Assembly (NCBI GenBank): GCA_963576725.1
Contig: OY755240.1
Location: forward strand, 30,275,932-30,339,931
Length of the DNA stretch: 64,000 bases
Direction: 5' to 3'
DNA from: Azorinus chamasolen
Lineage: Eukaryota; Mollusca; Bivalvia; Cardiida; Solecurtidae
Shown here: positions 54,895 through 64,000 of the stretch, piece after piece
How the letters are laid out: the number at the start of each line of letters is the position of its first letter
Numbering within the stretch: position 1 is the stretch's first letter
Program-made: the position numbers and the translations under genes
Notes under the pieces: generated by a model
What the model was told of the DNA's origin: nothing
The model's database searches: none
Seen by the model: only the letters and a program-made list of their open reading frames with translations

Positions 54895-55935
54895 CTCGTT
54901 TTAGCCCTAGCCTGAATTGTTTTACTCATTTATTTTTATTTTGCTGGTGTAATAAGAAGAACTCATATAGAAAAAGTGATCTCCTGGGTAAATTTGTGAC
55001 GGGATAGACAATCACTACCGCAAAGCCAGCTTGGGGTCGTCATTCATCGACGAATTAATAACCCGGGTCAGTTTTCTATGTAAAAGGCCGACATGGAAAC
55101 TCATAGTTTGTCTAGGGTGTCATGTTTTTGTCTCTGCACTCTGGGAAAACTTTATTGAGCTAATAGTAAAGACCTACACCAGTCACCGTTTTTTCATACA
55201 TATTTAAGAAAGAAGGGGACAGTTTGTTTTAATTATTTAGCAGATTACGGGTTCATGGATATAAGCTACTGATTTTAAAGTAACAGTAGAGGTTATCCAT
55301 TACTTCGTCTATTCATGAGCTATTCTCAAAGATTTACCCAAAGCCATATGTGGAAACACTTACGGCGGAGCGTTTCATGACCAGGCTCTGCATATAATAC
55401 ATTATTAAAAAGTTTTTTCGTTTCTTTTCAAGTTGAACCGAAGGTGATTGCAGGACGATACCAAATTGATACCTGGAAAACTACAGAAAGTAGGACACAC
55501 TATTTACAACATGTTAACACTATTCTGCCTCCGAATATATTGAACTATTGGCCTTTTCATTTTTCTGTTTGTGTATGTTATACTACTATGTTTATGTCTG
55601 CACTCATGTTTTCATAGACGTTTGGAAACTTATCCAAATATATAATCATGTGATATTTGTCCAATGACTGTGGTCGTATAATTATTCCTCTATTTCTTAT
55701 TGTGTAAAATAGATTAATTCGCATTATACAAAGTTACTGAAGCAGATTTAATAGCCATAATCCATTTTCTATATATTTGCCATTTCATTTCTTGTATTTT
55801 CCTGATAAAACAACTCGTGAAAACGAATGATGAAATGTCTATCAAAGGATAAAATTTAACATTTTAAGAAGACTGCAAGAACTCGATATGTTCCTACTAT
55901 GTCATTATCGATATGCTCATATCACAAAAATACAA
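54895..55935. other. Intronic or intergenic, nothing recognised
   Basis: No ORF of note, repeat or transposon end seen. If the exon model is right, this is the first visible B3GAT intron. Confidence 0.4.
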
Positions 55936-55939
55936 CAAA

Positions 55940-56175
55940 CGAACGCTACTTTGCTATTTACAAGCATCATTTTACCATCAACGAAAACCAATTGACTATT
56001 AACAACTTTTACATTACCATTAACACACGTCAATATTCCATTAATGAACACTAACTTGCTATAAACAAACGTCAATTAACCAATAACTAACCCCAATTTC
56101 CTATTAACAAACGTCGTTCTACCCTTAACGAACGCCAATTGCCTATTAACTAACGTCAATATACGTTCACGAGCG
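55940..56175. repeat. Degenerate ~35-bp minisatellite (ACGTCAAT type)
   Basis: Units of the form CTATTAACAAACGTCAAT recur about a dozen times with changes. It abuts the Penelope-like tail. Confidence 0.7.
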
Positions 56176-56186
56176 CCAATTTGCCA

Positions 56187-56608
56187 TTTTGCAAAGTACA
56201 AAAATGAGCCATGCAGGAACCACTACATACACAAGGACACAACAAATGTACATAGCTATAAAAACACCAAGAGCCGCACAGAGACAAAACAAACATACAA
56301 TAGGGGGGATGGAAGTACCGCATTGGAACGGTCAGTGACAAAAGTCACTGGGGGTTAACCCGGGTTTTGGGCGCCCAGCCTCACACGTATTCCATCTCCA
56401 CCCTAAAAGACAAACATTGTAAATAAACGTATCCCCTCTCCGACTAATCTACAACAACCGCGAAGGCAAATATAGTGGTAAAGTGCATGTATAACTAAAC
56501 CATTTAAGTGAATAAACTGTATCCACCTATCGCTAGTGTACTCAATGATTGAGCTGCAAACAGAGTAACTGTAGAAAAGTAATAAAGAGTACGACAAAAA
56601 CGAAATAG
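56187..56608 (-). mobile_element. Penelope-like 3' tail, RT absent
   Basis: The sequence matches the region downstream of the RT stop in 36550-37067, including GACAAAAGTCACTGGGGGTT and GTATCCCCTCTCCGACTAATC. It ends inside AAAGAGTACGACAAAAACGA, far from the RT. It is a strongly 5'-truncated copy that stops at the TA of the next pogo-like element. Confidence 0.8.
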
Positions 56609-56610
56609 TA

Positions 56611-56816
56611 CAGTAGAACCTGTCTTAAGCGACCATAAAAAATAAGTCTAATTATAGGTCTGTAAGACAGGTGGTAGCTTAATGCAGGTCAAAAGTAATG
56701 CAGAAAGTTCCAATAGGAGCTTTCTGCATATTGTTTGCCATGCATTAAGCAACCACATGCTTTTATAAGACTCCTGTGCTCAATAAATGAATGGTCGCTT
56801 AAGACAGGTTCAACTG
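56611..56816. mobile_element. Pogo-like palindromic MITE, CTTAAG ends
   Basis: TA flanks. Ends CAGTAGAACCTGTCTTAAGC and GCTTAAGACAGGTTCAACTG. The core GGTGGTAGCTTAATGCAGGT, then CAAAAGTAATGCAGAAAG, has axis GTTCCAATAGGAGC. Confidence 0.9.
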
Positions 56817-56828
56817 TACTAAGTTTAA

Positions 56829-57048
56829 CCCTTTCCCTCATATTGACGACTTTTGACGACTCCGTAAAAGTCACTTTGTGAAACCATTGTGATAAATAGA
56901 GCATTTGCTCCTATAGGAGCAAATGCTCTATTTATCACAATGGTTTCAAACTATTAAATTCTAAACGTTTCCTTTTCTCTAGTTAATGCTCCTTTTCGGT
57001 AGATTTGTTCAAAGAGGTTGTATCTATAATAGCCTATGAGGTAATGGG
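56829..57048. mobile_element. piggyBac-like MITE, family D, intact reference copy
   Basis: TTAA flanks (56825-56828, 57049-57052). Ends CCCTTTCCCTCATA and TATGAGGTAATGGG. The perfect hairpin GAAACCATTGTGATAAATAG, then AGCATTTGCTCC, turns at the exact axis GCTCCTATAGGAGC. Confidence 0.95.
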
Positions 57049-57052
57049 TTAA

Positions 57053-57470
57053 GAGGGGGCAATGAAGAAATGTCTATGACCGACGTAAAAGTAACAAACA
57101 GCAAAAAGCATCTGACAACTTGCATGCGCCCCGAATAATTCCAATAAGACCCTAAATAACCAATAATATACATATACATGTAACTAGCTGGCTGAATGTT
57201 GTCAGAACGGATATACCTGATAAAAGCAATGTACATTTGCACATAACGTACTTATGTCTGTCAGTGTTTGTTTTCAATATAAATCAGGAAACACGTAAAG
57301 TCTTGAATATTCCTCGGCATTTGGGATAGGTTTTGATATTGGCAAAAAAGCATTCTATAGTTTTTTCTTCCTTTATTTGGTAAAACAATACTCTCAATAT
57401 ATAAAACGTAAAAGTCCGACTTGAGTTTCATCAGTCAATAATATCTCCATATACCTAAATTATTTGCCTT
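57053..57470. other. No gene or repeat recognised
   Basis: AT-rich and without notable frames. Confidence 0.4.
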
Positions 57471-57475
57471 TTTAA

Positions 57476-57699
57476 CCCTTTACCCAATGAAAGTTCATCT
57501 AAAAATGATGACACCATGAATATTAATTAGATTAACTTATATTGACATATGAAATATTTGCCATGTAAGAAACTGTAGAGTATATGTTATTCCATAAGTA
57601 AACAGGGCAGACCCTGCTAAGACGGCTCCTATAAGAGCCATCTGGTCTGGGTCTACTCTGTTTGCAAAGGCATAGGAAGGCGTATTTATGAGTAAAGGA
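57476..57699. mobile_element. piggyBac-like MITE, family B
   Basis: TTAA flanks (57472-57475, 57700-57703). Ends CCCTTTACCCAATGAAAG and TATTTATGAGTAAAGGA. The hairpin AACAGGGCAGACCCTGCTAA, then GACGGCTCCTATAAGAGCC, lies at 57598-57663. Confidence 0.9.
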
Positions 57700-57712
57700 T
57701 TAAATCTTATTA

Positions 57713-57822
57713 CAGTAAAACCCCGCTAATACGGCCACTTAAAAGAGGTATAATTCTGGGTGCTAGATGCAGGTGGTAGCTTAATGTGTGACACAAGTAA
57801 TGCAGAAAGCTCCTAGAGGAGC
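57713..57822. mobile_element. Pogo-like palindromic MITE, cut at the hairpin axis
   Basis: TA at 57711-57712. Left end CAGTAAAACCCCGCTAATAC, left core GGTGGTAGCTTAATGTGTGA and the axis AGCTCCTAGAGGAGCTGTCT. From there the right half is replaced by a CT/TA microsatellite. Confidence 0.8.
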
Positions 57823-57824
57823 TG

Positions 57825-57870
<46 letters not shown>

Positions 57871-57905
57871 CATATATATGTATTCTATTGCCAGTATATA
57901 TATAT
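57822..57905. repeat. (CT)n-(TA)n microsatellite
   Basis: A CTCTCT run of ~30 bp, then a TA run, begins just past the axis of the preceding hairpin. Confidence 0.9.
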
Positions 57906-57964
57906 AAAAGCTATAAATATCTTTATTATATATATTAAAAATCATTAATTTATAAGAAAATGTA

Positions 57965-58205
57965 TACATCGCTTATACCCTCAGCGCTGTGGGTTCGAAT
58001 CCCTGTCTGGTCATTTGGAATTTTCATTTGAAGATTCCAGCTGGCTTGTGGTAGGTCGGTAGTTCTACCTGAATGTTCACAATGCAATTTATCCCGTTAA
58101 AAAAAGAACCTCTGGGTTCTTCCTCCACTCGTAATCATCTACCCGTCATGATATGACTAAGTATCGTTAAAACGACGTAAAGCCCGATAATGACCCAAAA
58201 CCAAA
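57965..58205 (+). mobile_element. tRNA-derived SINE, 5' truncated
   Basis: The B box GGGTTCGAATCCCTG survives at ~57989-58003. A body with GGCTTGTGGTAGGTCGGTAG follows, and a tail GTTAAAACGACGTAAAGCCC, common in mollusc SINEs. The A-box half is missing or diverged. Confidence 0.75.
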
Positions 58206-58329
58206 CATTTTGTATGATAGGTCATACCTTGCCTTAGACAAGACATTAAGTAAGAATTCTGAAACTCATTTCACGAACAAACGTGCGACCACACTGATCG
58301 TAAGTCATAATTTACAACAGTAATTACTA

Positions 58330-58534
58330 CAACAATCCCCCTCTAAATCGGACGTTGAATTTAGTATATATATATCGGTCATGGGGACAGGTGGCAGCTT
58401 AATGCAGGGTAAAAGGCGTGCAGAAAGTTCCCCTGGAGCTTCATGCATGACTTCCAACCTGTATTAAGCAGCCACCTGCCTAAAAGTATTTAAACTCTTC
58501 TCTTCTATAATTCCGGTTTAGAGGGGTTTTACTG
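58330..58534. mobile_element. Pogo-like palindromic MITE, CCGG ends
   Basis: TA flanks. Ends CAACAATCCCCCTCTAAATC and CCGGTTTAGAGGGGTTTTACTG. The core GGTGGCAGCTTAATGCAGGG has a partly collapsed axis (AAAGTTCCCCTGGAGC). Confidence 0.85.
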
Positions 58535-59002
58535 TAATAACAAAACTAGAATTATCACACATTCTATCGATCCTACGACCACACTAATTGTAAGTGCTAA
58601 TTAACGACAGTCGATACTGTATTCAAAGCTGAAATTATCATACATTCTAACACGCAAAAATTAACATTAACTTCATAATACAGAACGTATTAAAATATGA
58701 AGATCGCATAATTTACGATGATCTGTCCTAAAACGGGCACCATAATCTTAAAACGCCACATGAAGTTTAAGAACAGCGTGCAAATTTACGTAATTCATAA
58801 GCTGTATAAATGTTTGTGTTTAACCTTTTCCAAGATTTAACGTTTTGTAGAGGACTACAAACTACGTAAATATGGCATTTTAGGATTGCATAGTGAACAA
58901 CAGAATTGTTACATAAAGAGTTAATGTAAATCTATTTCACTATATTACTACCTGATTAGCTTTTACTGTGTTACCGCTACGTGGTCTATTTTACCGCTGC
59001 AG
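58535..59002. other. Intronic sequence upstream of B3GAT exon
   Basis: AT-rich, with no ORF of note. It ends with a pyrimidine-rich tract and TACCGCTGCAG, a good 3' splice acceptor at 59002. Confidence 0.5.
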
Positions 59003-59379
59003 GGTCTTTAGAGACAATTCCTACCATTTATGTTGTTACCCCGACACACAAACGCCTGGAACAGAAAGCGGATTTGACCCGTTTGTCCTACACTCTACGA
59101 TTGGTACCCATCCTTCACTGGATTCTTGTAGAAGACAGCAAAACCAAAACTGCACTCGTTTCAACACTTCTGAAAATGTCCAAGCTATCATACACTCATC
59201 TTAATGTTATAACGCCCAATAATATGATAAAGAACGCGCATGGAAGTCGACTTAAACATCCACGTGGAGTCGCCCAGAGAAATGCTGGCATATCATGGAT
59301 CAGAAAGAATGTTCAGACGCCAGGTGTGGTATACTTCGCTGATGATGACAACACTTATGACATACGGCTCTTTGAAGAG
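59003..59379 (+). CDS. B3GAT: B3GAT-family glucuronyltransferase exon (catalytic N-half)
   Basis: The exon is bounded by CTGCAG before and GTAGGC after. It enters with one base borrowed from the preceding exon, then encodes ETIPTIYVVTPTHKRLEQKA, LTRLSYTLRLVPILHWILVE, YTHLNVITP, HPRGVAQRNAGISWIR and GVVYFADDDNTYDIRLFEE, ending in phase 0. These are hallmark blocks of galactosylgalactosylxylosylprotein 3-beta-glucuronosyltransferases (glycosyltransferase family 43). PTIYVVTPT and PRG.xQRN help bind UDP-GlcA, and DDD (59341-59349) coordinates Mn2+. Such enzymes act in the Golgi lumen: the B3GAT3 type completes the proteoglycan linker tetrasaccharide, and the B3GAT1/2 type makes the HNK-1 epitope. 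Which type this is cannot be settled here. No stop or frameshift is seen; the gene appears functional so far. Confidence 0.92.
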
Positions 59380-59599
59380 GTAGGCTCATTGTATGTTTGG
59401 TGTTTTGTAGAAAGTCGTCAAATAATATTTATTTACAAATGAAAAAGTAGTAAAGTCAAGCAGTATACAGAACAAATAACAAAGGCTCGTGCTATAAAGT
59501 TTTGTTTTGTCGCTTATTTAATCAATCAAACTGAAAATGTAGACGTTCATGTTTATCTTGGCTTAAGTATTTTTAGACTGGATCGATTAAGAATTATTA

Positions 59600-62500
59600 C
59601 TGTTCGATTAAGAATTATCACCTGTTCACCTGGGTCCCTCAACTCTGGACAGAGTCATGGAGGCACCGCAGAGGATTGACTTTCTCATCAGCCTCTTCTA
59701 CTTTTTTGTGTGCCAGGTTTTGCGTCACTGCAAATGTTTTGCCTGTCCATTCCTCGATGTTGTCGACCCACTTCTTCTGTTGTCGTCCTCTACGCCTCCC
59801 TCCATCGATTAAACCTTGGAGGATGATCTTTGACAGTCCATTGCCATACCATTGAACATCAACATAGTGTACGCCTTAAAACTGTTGATAGGAGGTCTTC
59901 GTAATATTTTACATATAGTTTGATTCTGCCTCTTATGCTTTCATTTGTGATATGGTCTAGATATGAGATGCCCAAAATGGTACGATAGTATCTCATTTCT
60001 GTAGTCAGGGTTTTGCTTTGTAATTCATCCGTGAGTGTCTATGGTTCACAAGCGCGCGCATTAATCGAATTATATATTTTATTGAGATGTTTTCGTCGCT
60101 CCAGATCGGTTTGAGTCTTGCTAGAACAGCTGATGTTTGTGCCGCTCTGGATAGTATTTCTGCTTTTGGACCTTCATCATTGATGATCGCTCCGAGGTAT
60201 TTGAACTGTTTTACCCTTGACAAGTTTTGGACGTGAACTAGAAGTTCTTTTTCTAAGGTGTTGTTGTTATAGTCATGAGCTTAGTTTTATCCGCACTGAT
60301 TTTCATGCCAAACTTAGTGGACGCAACGTTCAATTTCCTCACCTGCTTATCCATCGATGTCGTCAGCAAAGCGGAGGTTTTTGATGGTTCTTCCTCCAAT
60401 GTCTATAGTGTCAATGTGATCTTCTAAGGCATACATCATGATATCTTCAAGGAAAAGGTTATATGTTTCTTGCCGATATTTGAACTTCTTCAATGATGCC
60501 TACAAAGCGTCATGCCACTCTCTACCGAATGCCTTCATAAAGTCAATGTAGATGTGGTATATATCCCTTTGGTGCTGGAGATGTTTTTCATTGAGTATAC
60601 GCAGATTGAAGATTTGTTCTACGGTGTTTCTTCGAAAGCCTACTTGCTCTTCTACTGTGATGGTCTCTGCCTGTGGTCTTACTCTATTTAGGATAATCTT
60701 GAGCATTACTTTACTGGCATGACTGATAAGACTAATAGTACGGTAGTTCTGGCATAGATGGAGGTTTTCTTTCATTGGGAGTGTAAGTATCAGTGCCTGA
60801 ACTCATGACGACGGCCAAATGCCAGTGTCCCAAATTTTATTACAAATGGCGTGGAGGACATCAATAACTGTGTCACCTCCGTGAATAAGCAGATCGGCCG
60901 TGATAGTATCCACCAATGGGGATTTACCTCTCTTAAAAGTCTCAATTGTCGCTTCAACTTCCTCACGAATGATTGAAAAGTCACCCTCCTCTGCTGGTTC
61001 TGGACGTGTTAAAATGCTTAGGTCACCGTACTCTCTTGGTTGTATAATTCTGAGCAGTATTTAATCTTTTCTTGATGTCATCCTCTTCTGTTAGGCAGTT
61101 ACCGTTCTTTTCTTTGATGGTGCTAACTCTATCCTGTTTCTGTCTTGTGAGGTCTTTGACAATCTGAAACGCACTTTTAGTGTTGTTTTATCTGAAGTGA
61201 TCTTGAATATCTCTGCATTGATTGTCACTTCATGTCTGTTTTGCCTGCTTCATTTCTTTCTGGAATGTTGATGTTCATCTCGTCGTATTCTGCTTTCTTG
61301 GTGATGTGGATCTCAGGTTTGAGTTTCCATCTTGTGTCGCATATATAAAGTATCTCGTCAGTTACCCATGGTCTATGATAGCACAAGTTTTCTGTTGCTA
61401 CTTCTGTCATTCTAGAATTCAACTTGTTAGTAAGAACTTTAATATCACCTTCCATCAGTAGTAGCGGGCTAACTTTGCCACCGATGCCAGTCTGGAACTG
61501 ACTGGCTATGTGATGATCCTTCAGCTTCTCCAGGTTTAACTTGATCCTGGTATTCTTTTCTTTCTTTGTCCCCTTGAGACGGATCTTGAAGGTCACCATT
61601 ACCAAGTCTGGTCACTACCAAAATCTGAACCTCCGAAAGTTTTCGTCTTGCCTTTGCACACCCCAGATTTGAAACGACTCTTGACCATGTTGTAGTCGAT
61701 TTGACAGTGGTGCTGCCCATTTGGGGCATGCCAAGTCCAACGTCTTGATGGGTTGTGATGTCCCAGTGTGTTTTCAAGCACTAGGTCATTGTACTTTGAA
61801 AACTCCATCAAACGTACGCCCCTGTCATTGGATGTCTAAAGTAGGTGCCTAAAGTTTCGGACCAGTCCTCCAGTGCATGCCTGCTAACCTTGGCATTCTA
61901 GTCATCTTGTATTATAACTGTGTCTTTCTTGGAAACTTTATTTGTGACTGTTTGTAGTTGGGTGTAAAACTGCTCAATCTGCTCGTCATCATAGTCCGTA
62001 GTTGGAGCATATACTTGAATGATTGTTATGTTGAGTGGTTTTGCTCTTATACGGATAGTTGCTATCCTGCCTGATATTGACTGGAAACACATGACTGACT
62101 TCTTAATGTTCCTGTTAACTAGAAAGCAAACACCATGCATATGGTGATCTTCTTCTCCGCTGTAGAGGAATGCACGTCCATCCTCTGTAAATAATCATCC
62201 ACTGTTTTTCCATTTGGCTTCACAAATACCAAGAATATTCCACTTGTATCTGTCCATCTCATGAGTCAGGTCTTTAAGTTTGCCTGATTGCCTTAGTGTT
62301 CTTACATTCCATGTACCAATAAACATTTTCTCTCTGCTTGTTAATTTGTTGTCACCAGTAGTATACTTATCGCGTCCGCCCTGGTGAAAGACAGAATGCG
62401 CGGTCCTTGTTGAACCGGGTGTCGACCGAGCCGGTATATGAGTTGAGTTGACTTAAGTATCCGTTGGTGTGTCTTGGGAAATACCTCTGGTGGTTCCCAT

Positions 62501-62905
62501 ACATCTCCATACCTGACCACAGCCGAAGACCTCCTATATCTGGTGGTTGGCCCTGGCCACGAACATTACTGTATACAAACTGACAAGTCTAGAAATGAAA
62601 GTAGACACCCCATATAATTTTTAGAATAAAATAGCATCATCTTATGAAATCTGACTGAAAGTAGGATATCTTTTGAAAGGAAAAGTAGTAATGTGAAAAG
62701 GGAAAATTGCAGGCTTTCGTCTACAGCCCCTGTAGTGCAGTTGATTCCCAGTTGTGAGGTACCGCTCGTCTGTCTCGTGACCTCTGGCCCAGGCGCGGGT
62801 TTCCAGTTCACCTCTTGAATTATGCCCTTTGCTCTGGTCCGCGTTACTCTTGTTGCCAGGTCTCCCGGTCAGTTTGTGCCAAGGAGAGTTTTGCCTGGTC
62901 ATGAA
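59600..62905 (-). pseudogene. RTE/BovB-like LINE, decayed, antisense in intron
   Basis: On the minus strand, the first block near 62326 starts MFIGTWNVRTLRQSGKLKDL, the N-terminus of an apurinic-type endonuclease. VCFLVNRNIKKSV, ITIIQVYAPTTDYDDEQIEQ and ENTLGHHNPSRRWTWHAPNG, then QIDYNMV and a GSDHDLV-like motif follow down to ~61600. The reverse transcriptase part includes LCQNYRTISLISHASKVMLK, EEQVGFRRNTVEQIFNLRIL and YIDFMKAFGREWHDAL at ~60775-60500. KQFKYLGAIINDEG lies at ~60210, and a C-terminal RRRGRQQKKWVDNIEEWTG-type end near 59780. The order APE endonuclease then RT fits RTE/BovB-like LINEs; craniofacial development protein 2-like proteins share this endonuclease. Many frameshifts and stops make it dead. 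62340-62905 looks like its 5' leader. It lies opposite to the host gene. Confidence 0.8.
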
Positions 62906-62909
62906 TCAT

Positions 62910-63165
62910 ATCTATATTATATAATCAAACAGAGCAGTCCCTGATCAGACGCCCCCTACACGTAATTCATGTTTATGTCTCCACAATCAGATCTGTGTTT
63001 GCTGCTTCCAGTGCAATTTTGAAGCGTCGATACATTAACCTAAGAGCCCATGCTGCTTTTAACAGAACATAATAGAACTGAAAAGATTAAGTTTAATAAC
63101 ACTTATACATAATGTATATAGTCTAGTTTACAAAGTGCATCATACTGGTAATATATATTATAACA
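62910..63165. other. Intronic; family B MITE fragment
   Basis: AAACAGAGCAGTCCCTGATC with AGACGCCCCCTACACG (62928-62965) is a left hairpin arm cut at its tip. Nothing else recognised. Confidence 0.45.
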
Positions 63166-63171
63166 GTTTAA

Positions 63172-63396
63172 CCCTTTACTTTTCACGCCTTTGAAAACAG
63201 AGTAAATCCAGATCAGACGGCTCTTGTATGAGCCATTTGGTCAGGGTCTGGTCTGTTTGCTTATGAAATGATATGTATATGTTTCTACAATGTCTGCCAT
63301 AAAAAATGTGCCTTTCATTATAACGTCATTATGAAAATTAAGTAAATTGATACTCATGATGTCAATATTCTTACTAAATGCTCATGAGGTAAATGG
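63172..63396. mobile_element. piggyBac-like MITE, family B
   Basis: TTAA flanks (63168-63171, 63397-63400). Ends CCCTTTACTTTTCACG and CATGAGGTAAATGG. The hairpin AACAGAGTAAATCCAGATCA has axis GCTCTTGTATGAGC. Confidence 0.9.
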
Positions 63397-63607
63397 TTAA
63401 TGACTCTTCATTTGGTTATGGATCTACTTATTAGGCGTATTCTTATTCTGGCGAATAAAATGTATAAACATTATACCATATCCCTCCACGAGATACGTCC
63501 GACATATGATCACCCTTGTCGAAATTCGACGAGGATGACCGATTGGTTCTATTCTGTAATGACTGCATTCGATGACAATTCATGATGCTTTGTGTATTTT
63601 TCTGCAG

Positions 63608-63694
63608 ATGCGTTACACGAGAAAGGTTTCCGTGTGGCCAGTTGGTCTTGTTGCTAGACAGATGTACGCGTCACCCCAAGTGAGGAACGGAAAG
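63608..63694 (+). CDS. B3GAT: B3GAT-family glucuronyltransferase exon
   Basis: An 87-bp, phase 0-0 exon between TTTTTCTGCAG and GTAAGG. It encodes MRYTRKVSVWPVGLVARQMY then ASPQVRNGK. It continues directly from LFEE of the exon at 59003-59379, giving the family block LFEEMRxTRKVSVWPVGLV. In vertebrate paralogues the next residues are usually GG followed by an aromatic and a Glu; here they are AR-QMYAS, an unusual local change. The intron between the two exons is 4228 bp. Later exons, with the acceptor-binding and catalytic Glu region and the C-terminus, must lie beyond the window. Confidence 0.9.
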
Positions 63695-63754
63695 GTAAGG
63701 AAGCGTGAATTAATACTCAATTATGTTCATGCTTAGTGCGTATTGACTGGCCTT

Positions 63755-64000
63755 TTCTAACAGCTATGATCACGGCGAGAGACCGATTTACTCAGCGTCT
63801 TACCAAGACCTAAACTGTTTGTCACTTGGTCAAACGTTTCTAAAACATGTGATCGAATCAGAAAATTAGTGATTGAGCAGACATTAATTTCCAGCACGAT
63901 TAAATGTACAAATATGGATCCATATTAGTAGGCATCTCAACAGGATCCAAACTGTCATCTTTTTACGTGAATATATCAGTATTAACACATTACCCCCTAG
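63755..64000. mobile_element. Family A MITE remnants
   Basis: CTTACCAAGACCTAAACTGTTTG (63810-63832, split here only for reading) and GGCATCTCAACAGGATCC then AAACTG near 63931-63955 are right hairpin arms. The window ends in TTACCCCCTAG, resembling another TTAACCC-type end. Confidence 0.45.

Noticed and set aside
59905..62330. Host craniofacial development protein 2-like gene
   Set aside because: The endonuclease homology is part of a broken LINE with a reverse transcriptase downstream and many stops.

Overview
This window looks like repeat-dense nuclear DNA from a mollusc, most likely a bivalve. The evidence is spliced coding exons, an AT-rich background, several LINE and Penelope-type reverse transcriptase remnants, tRNA-derived SINEs, bivalve-style (GTCC)n-linked tandem repeats, and dozens of short palindromic transposons. 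Nothing bacterial is visible: no operons, no Shine-Dalgarno-spaced ORFs, no CRISPR array. The species cannot be named from sequence alone.

Only one host gene is supported, a beta-1,3-glucuronyltransferase of the B3GAT family on the + strand. Two internal exons are clear (59003-59379 and 63608-63694). They have consensus splice sites, matching phases and the DDD nucleotide-sugar motif. A phase-compatible candidate first coding exon with a type II membrane anchor lies at 52622-52797. The remaining catalytic exons would lie beyond 64000. The last visible intron holds a decayed antisense RTE/BovB-like LINE.

Layout. 1-4100: a nested inverted structure with ~69-bp repeats as outer arms and GATC-rich arrays as inner arms, then an antisense LINE fragment. 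4350-10096: a 68-bp satellite of about 84 monomers with internal dyads and multi-monomer duplications. 10100-28150: a field of palindromic MITEs plus minisatellites and microsatellites. 28300-30190 and 36550-38230: two Penelope-like reverse transcriptase copies, with part of a third at 38355-40055 and a bare 3' tail at 56187-56608. 31000-32230, 38545-39880, 45840-46450 and 48240-48600: ~125-160 bp tandem repeats. 33200-36070: an apparent hAT-type element, two 330-bp GC-rich MITEs and a SINE. 42950-43945: a 1-kb TAG/TTG microsatellite. 47301-47394: a perfect 94-bp palindrome. 48869-49422: an inverted pair of ~250-bp MITEs. 51000-64000: the B3GAT region with more MITEs and SINEs.

The most unusual signal is the palindromic element system. 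Elements with TTAA target duplications and CCCTTT-type ends (piggyBac-like) and elements with TA duplications and CAGTAAAACC-type ends (pogo/Tigger-like) both carry long internal hairpins. Most hairpin families share the same centre, close to GCTCCTATAGGAGC. Different pogo-type ends enclose one homologous core. Several TTAA-type hairpins keep one fixed A.A mismatch that gives an otherwise symmetric stem a polarity, and several copies are broken at the hairpin axis.
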